Shown here piece after piece: positions 30,623-35,212 of a stretch of DNA of 35,212 nt. Made by a program: the position numbers and the translations under genes. A model generated the notes under the pieces. It did not search any database. It saw only the letters and a program-made list of their open reading frames with translations, and had not been told where the DNA came from. The DNA comes from an uncultured Clostridia bacterium. Lineage in GTDB: Bacteria > Bacillota > Clostridia > Oscillospirales > Acutalibacteraceae. The stretch covers positions 1-35,212 of the forward strand of contig CALWCD010000019.1 of the NCBI GenBank assembly GCA_944376265.1, read 5' to 3'. Positions within the stretch are counted from its first letter, which is position 1, and every line of letters begins with the position of its first letter.

Positions 30623-32612
30623 GCGGGGAATGGGCTTCTACTGGAAGCTGGCCTTTACCAACCTGAAAAACAACCGCCGGGTCTACCTGCCCTACCTGCT
30701 CTCCTCGGCGGGGATCATCCTTATGTTTTACACCATCTGCGCCCTGGTCAGGGGCATTGACCAGGAAGCCATGTACGGGGGCACCTCCGTGACTTCCATG
30801 CTCAGCCTGGGCCAGTTTGTCATCGCCCTATTTGCGGTGCTGTTTCTGTTTTACACCAACAGCTTCATCATCAAGCGCCGGAAAAAAGAGCTGGGGCTTT
30901 ACAACATTCTGGGCATGGAAAAGCGGCACATTGCCAACCTGCTGTTCCGGGAAACCCTTCTCACCGCGGTCCTGTCCCTGGCCCTGGGCCTGGGGCTGGG
31001 GGTGGTCTTTTCCAGGGCCATGTTCTGGATTCTGGGGCTGGTGCTGGGAACTGCCGTGCCCATAGCCTTTCTGGTGCCTCTGTCCGCTGTCTCCGCCACG
31101 CTGGTCCTGTTCGGGGCCATTTTCCTGCTGACCTTGTGCTACAACCTGCTCCAGGTGAAGCTCTCCAAGCCCATCGAGCTGCTCCACGGCGGGGAAACGG
31201 GAGAAAAAGAGCCCAAAGCCCACTGGATTCTGGCGGTGCTGGGTGCCCTGCTGCTGGGGGCGGGCTACTACATGGCGGTGACCATCACCTCTCCCCTGGA
31301 GGCACTGCTCTACTTTTTCGTGGCGGTGCTGCTGGTGATTCTGGGCACCTACCTGCTGTTCATCACCGGCATCACGGCCCTTCTGAAACTGCTGAAGAAG
31401 AACAAGCGCTTTTACTACAAGACCAGCCATTTCACCGCCATCTCCGGCATGCTGTTCCGCATGAAGCAGAACGCCGCCGGGCTTGCCTCCATCTGCGTGC
31501 TGTTCACCGCCCTGCTGGTGACGGTGTCCACCACCTTTTCCCTGTACACCTCCATGGAGACGGTGATGCGGATTCAGTATCCCCGAAATATTCTTGTGAC
31601 CGTCTGGGCGGCAGATAACAGCGCCAAGGACCTGGTCCGGGACACCGTGTCCCAGCAGGCTCAGCAGCTGGGAATGCAGGTGGAAAACGTCATCGACCAG
31701 GAGAGCTGGATTCTCACCATGGCCCGCAAGGACAACACCTTCTCCACCACCGACGGGACCTACTCCAGCACCTACGCTGTGGCGGAGGTCTTTACCCAGG
31801 AGGAATTCCAGCGCATCTCGGGCCAGAGCGTCTCTCTGGAGGAAAACCAAGTGCTGCTGTACGACCCCGTGGGCACCTTCCCAGAGGACCCCACCCTTTT
31901 CATTGACGAGACGGAATTTTCCATTCTTCCCTGCACTTACCAATTCCCGGGAGCCTCCACCATGACGCAGGTATATGAGGATTACTACCTGGTGGTGAAA
32001 GATGTTTCCACTGTGGAACGGATTCTGTCCACCAGCGGCAGCTATACGGAGCCCTCCTATTCCTACGACTTTGACGTGGCCGGAGGCAGCGAAACGGATA
32101 TTGCCGCCCTGAGCAAAGCCATTCAGGAGAACCTGTTTAATACCCAGAAGGTACAGGTGGAATTCTCCTGCATGATCCAGGACTCCGCCACCTCCCGCCA
32201 GGACTTTTTAAGCCTGTACGGCGGCCTGTTCTTCCTGGGCATGTTCCTGGGGCTGCTGTTCCTGCTGGGCACGGCGCTGATCATCTACTACAAGCAGGTC
32301 TCGGAGGGCTACGACGATGCGAGACGGTTCTCAATTATGCAGAAGGTGGGCATGAGCCACCGGGAGGTGAAGCGGAGCATCCATAGCCAGATTTTGCTGG
32401 TGTTCTTCCTGCCTCTGCTCACCGCGGTCATCCACCTGTGCTTTGCCTTCCCCATGCTCCAGAAGATCCTGCTGATTATGGGCCTGGCCGATGTTTCCGT
32501 CATTTTCCTATCCACCCTGGGGTGCGTGGCTGTATTCGCCCTGGCCTACCTGGCCATTTACGCCGTCACCGCCCGAACCTACTACAACATTGTGGAAACC
32601 GCCGCCGACTGA
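30615..32612 (+). CDS. FtsX-like ABC permease, BceB type
   Basis: A 665-aa integral membrane subunit with about ten TM segments. It begins with the family block FYWKLAFTNLKNNRRVYLPYLL and an FtsX core (RRKKELGLYNILGMEKRHI). About seven TM helices fall in the first half, followed by a large extracytoplasmic domain of roughly 200 residues (about 310-530) and three C-terminal TM helices with YKQVSEGYDDARRFSIMQKVGM. The large external domain after TM7 is characteristic of peptide-antibiotic sensing or detoxification permeases. ATG at 30615 overlaps the ATPase stop; a second ATG at 30630 would also fit but lacks a spaced ribosome site. Confidence 0.92.
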   Translation: MGKRGMGFYWKLAFTNLKNNRRVYLPYLLSSAGIILMFYTICALVRGIDQEAMYGGTSVTSMLSLGQFVIALFAVLFLFYTNSFIIKRRKKELGLYNILGMEKRHIANLLFRETLLTAVLSLALGLGLGVVFSRAMFWILGLVLGTAVPIAFLVPLSAVSATLVLFGAIFLLTLCYNLLQVKLSKPIELLHGGETGEKEPKAHWILAVLGALLLGAGYYMAVTITSPLEALLYFFVAVLLVILGTYLLFITGITALLKLLKKNKRFYYKTSHFTAISGMLFRMKQNAAGLASICVLFTALLVTVSTTFSLYTSMETVMRIQYPRNILVTVWAADNSAKDLVRDTVSQQAQQLGMQVENVIDQESWILTMARKDNTFSTTDGTYSSTYAVAEVFTQEEFQRISGQSVSLEENQVLLYDPVGTFPEDPTLFIDETEFSILPCTYQFPGASTMTQVYEDYYLVVKDVSTVERILSTSGSYTEPSYSYDFDVAGGSETDIAALSKAIQENLFNTQKVQVEFSCMIQDSATSRQDFLSLYGGLFFLGMFLGLLFLLGTALIIYYKQVSEGYDDARRFSIMQKVGMSHREVKRSIHSQILLVFFLPLLTAVIHLCFAFPMLQKILLIMGLADVSVIFLSTLGCVAVFALAYLAIYAVTARTYYNIVETAAD

Positions 32613-32636
32613 CGTTTTTTGAAAGGGGTATTGTCT

Positions 32637-32909
32637 ATGTTTTCCGCTGTCCTTGATTTCTTCATCGCATTGGCCCGCGCCTCCCTGCAAGTGTTCGCCG
32701 CCCTGGGCCGGGGGCTGTGGGATGTGTTTTCCGCCTTGGCCACAGCGGTCCTCTGGCCGTTCCGGGCGGTGGGGAGCGTTCTCTTCGGGAACTGGGACCT
32801 GACCGGCCCCTGGACCACCCTGTACTTTGTAACCTGCGGCCTGATCCTGCTGGCCCTGGTGGGATTGATCGTCTGGGGCCGGCGCCTGAACCGCCGGAAA
32901 AATCACTGA
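32637..32909 (+). CDS. Small membrane protein following the BceAB-like genes (90 aa)
   Basis: ATG at 32637 lies 24 nt after the permease stop, with AAAGGGG 8 nt upstream. The product starts MFSAVLDFFIALARASLQ, an amphipathic or hydrophobic N-terminal half, then a Trp/Gly-rich loop (LFGNWDLTGPW). A clear TM helix follows (TTLYFVTCGLILLALVGLIVWG), then a basic tail (RRLNRRKNH). I do not recognise a family. Its place in the transcript suggests a role tied to the transporter, but nothing in the sequence shows it. Confidence 0.65.
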   Translation: MFSAVLDFFIALARASLQVFAALGRGLWDVFSALATAVLWPFRAVGSVLFGNWDLTGPWTTLYFVTCGLILLALVGLIVWGRRLNRRKNH

Positions 32910-32914
32910 CACAG

Positions 32915-32952
32915 AAAAACGCCCGCCTTGGAAAAGCTCCAGGGCGGGCGTT
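32915..32952 (-). terminator. Second hairpin terminator, minus-strand orientation
   Basis: AACGCCCGCC / GGCGGGCGTT extended by TGGA/TCCA around a short loop; on the minus strand TTTTT follows. It acts as a second stop downstream of leuS, while the plus-strand side has no T-run. Confidence 0.8.
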
Positions 32953-32975
32953 GCCTTTGGGGGAACAAGCAATGA

Positions 32976-33005
32976 AAAAGGGACTGCGAAGGCAGCCCCT
33001 TTTTT
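32976..33005. terminator. Bidirectional terminator between the transporter operon and leuS
   Basis: GGGACTGC / GCAGCCCC (one mismatch) with a GAAG loop; T6 on the plus strand and T5 on the minus strand. Confidence 0.88.
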
Positions 33006-33016
33006 GCTGTTTTCCG

Positions 33017-35212
33017 TTACTTGGCTACAATGTTCACCAGTTTCCCGGGAACATAGATCTCTTTGACAATCTTCTTCCCGCTGATCTCCGCGGCCACCTT
33101 GGGCTCCGCCTTGGCGGCGGCAAGGGCGTCCTCCTGGGAGATGTCCGCGGCCACGTTCAGCCGGGCGCGGACCTTGCCGGACACCTGCACCACAATCTCC
33201 ACGGTGTCCTCCTTACACTTGGCCTCGTCGTACTCCGGCCAGGGCTGCTGGGCCACCAGGCCCTCCCCCAGAGCGTTTGCCGCCCACACCTCTTCGGTGA
33301 CGTGGGGGGCAAAGGGGTTCATCAGGATGGAGAAGATCCGCAGCTCCTCCTTGGAGATGCTGCCCTTGGCGGTGACCTGGTTCATCAGGGTCATCAGGGC
33401 GGCGATGGCGGTGTTGAACTTCAGCACCTCCGTGTCCTCGCTCACCTTCTTGATGGCCTTGTGGAAAGCGCCCTCCATGTCGGGGCGGATGCCCTGGTCC
33501 TCACAGAGAATGCTTTGGAGGTTCCAGTACCGCTCCACAAACCGGCGGCACCCCTTGATGCCCGCGTTGGACCAGGGAGCGGCCTTCTCGAAGTCGCCGA
33601 TGAACATCTCGTACAGCCGCATGGTGTCGGCGCCGTACTCATTGACAATGTCGTCCGGGTTCACCACGTTGCCCCGGGACTTGCTCATCTTTTCCCCGTT
33701 CTCTCCCAGGATCATGCCGTGGCTGGTGCGCTTGGCGTAGGGTTCGGGAGTGGGCACCAGGCCCTGGTCGAACAGGAACTTGTGCCAGAACCGGCTGTAC
33801 AGCAGGTGCAGGGTGGTGTGCTCCATGCCGCCGTTGTACCAGTCGATGGGGGACCAGTACTTCAGCGCTTCCGGAGAGGCGAACGCCTGGTCGTTGTGGG
33901 GGTCCATATACCGCAGGAAGTACCAGGAGGAACCGGCCCACTGGGGCATGGTGTCCGTCTCCCGCTTAGCGGGGCCGCCGCAGTGGGGGCAGGTGGTGTT
34001 CACCCAGTCGGTCATGTGGGCCAGGGGGGACTCTCCGTTGTCGGTGGGCTCGTAGGACTTCACCTCGGGCAGCCGCAGGGGCAGCTCGCTCTCCGGCAGA
34101 GGCACCCAGCCGCATTTCTCGCAGTACACCACGGGAATGGGCTCGCCCCAATACCGCTGGCGGGAGAACACCCAGTCCCGCAGCTTGTAGTTCACCTTGG
34201 CGTGGCCGATGCCCTTCTCCTCCAGGTGCTGGGTGATCTTCTTCTTGGCCTCCTCCACGGTGAGTCCGTCCAGGATGCCGGAGTTGACCATGATGCCGGT
34301 TTCGCAGTCGGTGAAGGCTTCCTCCTCCACGTTGCCGCCCTTGACCACCTCGATGATAGGCAGGTTAAACTTCTTGGCAAACTCCCAGTCACGGGTATCG
34401 TGGGCAGGCACAGCCATGATGGCGCCGGTACCGTAGGACACCAGCACATAGTCGGAGATAAAGATGGGGATCTCTTTGCCGGTCAAAGGATTGATGGCGG
34501 AGACGCCCTGGAGCTTCACGCCGGTCTTTTCCTTGGCCACCTCGGTGCGCTCGAAGTCGGACTTCCGGGCAGCCTGCTCCTGGTAGGCCTTGATCTCCTC
34601 CAGGTTCTGGAGCTTGTCCGCCCACTTTTCCAGATAGGGATGCTCCGGGGAAACCACCATGTAGGTGGCGCCGTAGAGGGTGTCGGGGCGGGTGGTGTAG
34701 ACGGTCAGCTTGTCGCCGGCGGTGGTGTCGAAGTCCACCTCGGCGCCGGTGGAGCGGCCGATCCAGTTCTTCTGCTGGGTCTTCACCCGCTCGGGGTAGT
34801 CCACCAGGTCCAGGTCGTCAATGAGCCGCTGGGCGTACTCGGTGATTTTCAGCATCCACTGGCTTTTCACCTTGTGGACCACCTCGCTGCCGCAGCGCTC
34901 GCACACGCCGTTGACCACTTCCTCGTTGGCCAGCACGCACTTGCAGGAGGTGCACCAGTTCACGTTCATCTCCTTCTTATAGGCCAGGCCCTTCTTGAAC
35001 AGCTGCAAAAAGATCCACTGGGTCCACTTGTAGTACTCCGGATCGGTGGTGGAGATCTCCCGGCTCCAGTCGAAGCTGATGCCCAGAGACTGGATCTGCT
35101 TTTTGAACCGGGCGATGTTCTGGCGGGTCACCTCGGCGGGGTGGACATGGTTCTTGATGGCGTAGTTCTCGGTGGGCAGGCCGAAGGCGTCCCAGCCGAT
35201 GGGATACAGCAC
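33017..35212 (-). CDS. leuS: Leucyl-tRNA synthetase, N-terminus outside window
   Basis: Charges tRNA-Leu with leucine and edits mischarged products. The frame runs off the right edge; 732 residues are visible from within the early catalytic domain ([20 protein letters not shown]). The first part, including the HIGH-type motif, is missing. Visible elements are a Cys-rich segment (CTSCKCV, CERCG), the CP1 editing domain with [20 protein letters not shown] and [20 protein letters not shown], a second Cys4 segment (CEKCG, CPHCGG), and [16 protein letters not shown]. The class I KMSKS motif in [17 protein letters not shown] and a C-terminal anticodon-binding domain ending [15 protein letters not shown] follow. 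The first codon in the window reads GTG but is internal. Two terminators follow the stop. Confidence 0.97.
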   Translation of the reverse strand: MLYPIGWDAFGLPTENYAIKNHVHPAEVTRQNIARFKKQIQSLGISFDWSREISTTDPEYYKWTQWIFLQLFKKGLAYKKEMNVNWCTSCKCVLANEEVVNGVCERCGSEVVHKVKSQWMLKITEYAQRLIDDLDLVDYPERVKTQQKNWIGRSTGAEVDFDTTAGDKLTVYTTRPDTLYGATYMVVSPEHPYLEKWADKLQNLEEIKAYQEQAARKSDFERTEVAKEKTGVKLQGVSAINPLTGKEIPIFISDYVLVSYGTGAIMAVPAHDTRDWEFAKKFNLPIIEVVKGGNVEEEAFTDCETGIMVNSGILDGLTVEEAKKKITQHLEEKGIGHAKVNYKLRDWVFSRQRYWGEPIPVVYCEKCGWVPLPESELPLRLPEVKSYEPTDNGESPLAHMTDWVNTTCPHCGGPAKRETDTMPQWAGSSWYFLRYMDPHNDQAFASPEALKYWSPIDWYNGGMEHTTLHLLYSRFWHKFLFDQGLVPTPEPYAKRTSHGMILGENGEKMSKSRGNVVNPDDIVNEYGADTMRLYEMFIGDFEKAAPWSNAGIKGCRRFVERYWNLQSILCEDQGIRPDMEGAFHKAIKKVSEDTEVLKFNTAIAALMTLMNQVTAKGSISKEELRIFSILMNPFAPHVTEEVWAANALGEGLVAQQPWPEYDEAKCKEDTVEIVVQVSGKVRARLNVAADISQEDALAAAKAEPKVAAEISGKKIVKEIYVPGKLVNIVAK

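Overview
The window is GC-rich, densely packed chromosomal DNA from a Gram-positive anaerobe. It is most likely an Oscillospiraceae-type gut Clostridium of the Flavonifractor/Pseudoflavonifractor/Lawsonibacter kind. That placement is inferred from high GC with Firmicutes-type Shine-Dalgarno sites, ThyX instead of ThyA, the vicX-rlmH and yceD-rpmF pairs, a DUF512 radical-SAM protein and a BceAB-type exporter. I see no rRNA, tRNA, CRISPR array, insertion sequence or prophage gene. Most genes lie on the minus strand. The exceptions are the left edge (gdhA and a PTS-IIC-like transporter) and a plus-strand block at 28.9-32.9 kb.

Layout. 1-2.2 kb (+): the 3' end of glutamate dehydrogenase, then a PTS_EIIC_2-type membrane protein behind a ~250-nt structured leader that ends in a terminator-like hairpin. 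2.2-5.2 kb (-): murA, vicX, rlmH and a 63-aa membrane protein. 5.3-9.8 kb (-): yceD-rpmF from a perfect-consensus promoter, a terminator, then the DUF512 protein, der and plsY. 9.9-11.9 kb (-): pgi and a small P-loop protein of unknown function. 11.9-18.4 kb (-): a D,D-carboxypeptidase gene, and upstream of it a six-gene run thyX-tmk-DJ-1-5-formyl-THF cyclo-ligase-mltG-U32, with a promoter before thyX and a strong terminator after U32. The run joins dTMP synthesis and folate recycling with cell-wall and RNA-modification functions. 18.4-20.5 kb (-): an orphan solute-binding lipoprotein and a nitroreductase, each with its own terminator.

20.5-25.2 kb (-) is the most unusual block. Alpha-L-fucosidase, a CutC-family TIM barrel and an 822-aa multidomain transglutaminase-like protein are translationally coupled (3-bp gap, then a 4-bp overlap) behind one promoter with a 12-bp palindrome next to its -35 box. 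25.2-27.6 kb (-): an XRE-cupin regulator co-transcribed with an acyl-CoA synthetase. 27.6-28.8 kb (-): a membrane-anchored GHL10 glycoside-hydrolase-like protein. 28.9-32.9 kb (+): a YjjG-type HAD nucleotidase, then a BceAB-type ABC transporter with a 90-aa membrane protein. The transporter promoter carries direct repeats at 11/22-bp spacing, but no two-component system is encoded in the window. 33.0 kb to the end (-): leuS, lacking its N-terminus at the window edge.

Most of the window is housekeeping. The best candidates for something undescribed are the structured leader at 857-1077, the fucosidase-CutC-transglutaminase operon, and the repeat-array promoter of the BceAB-like transporter. 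All calls come from reading the sequence and remembered family features; no database search was run.
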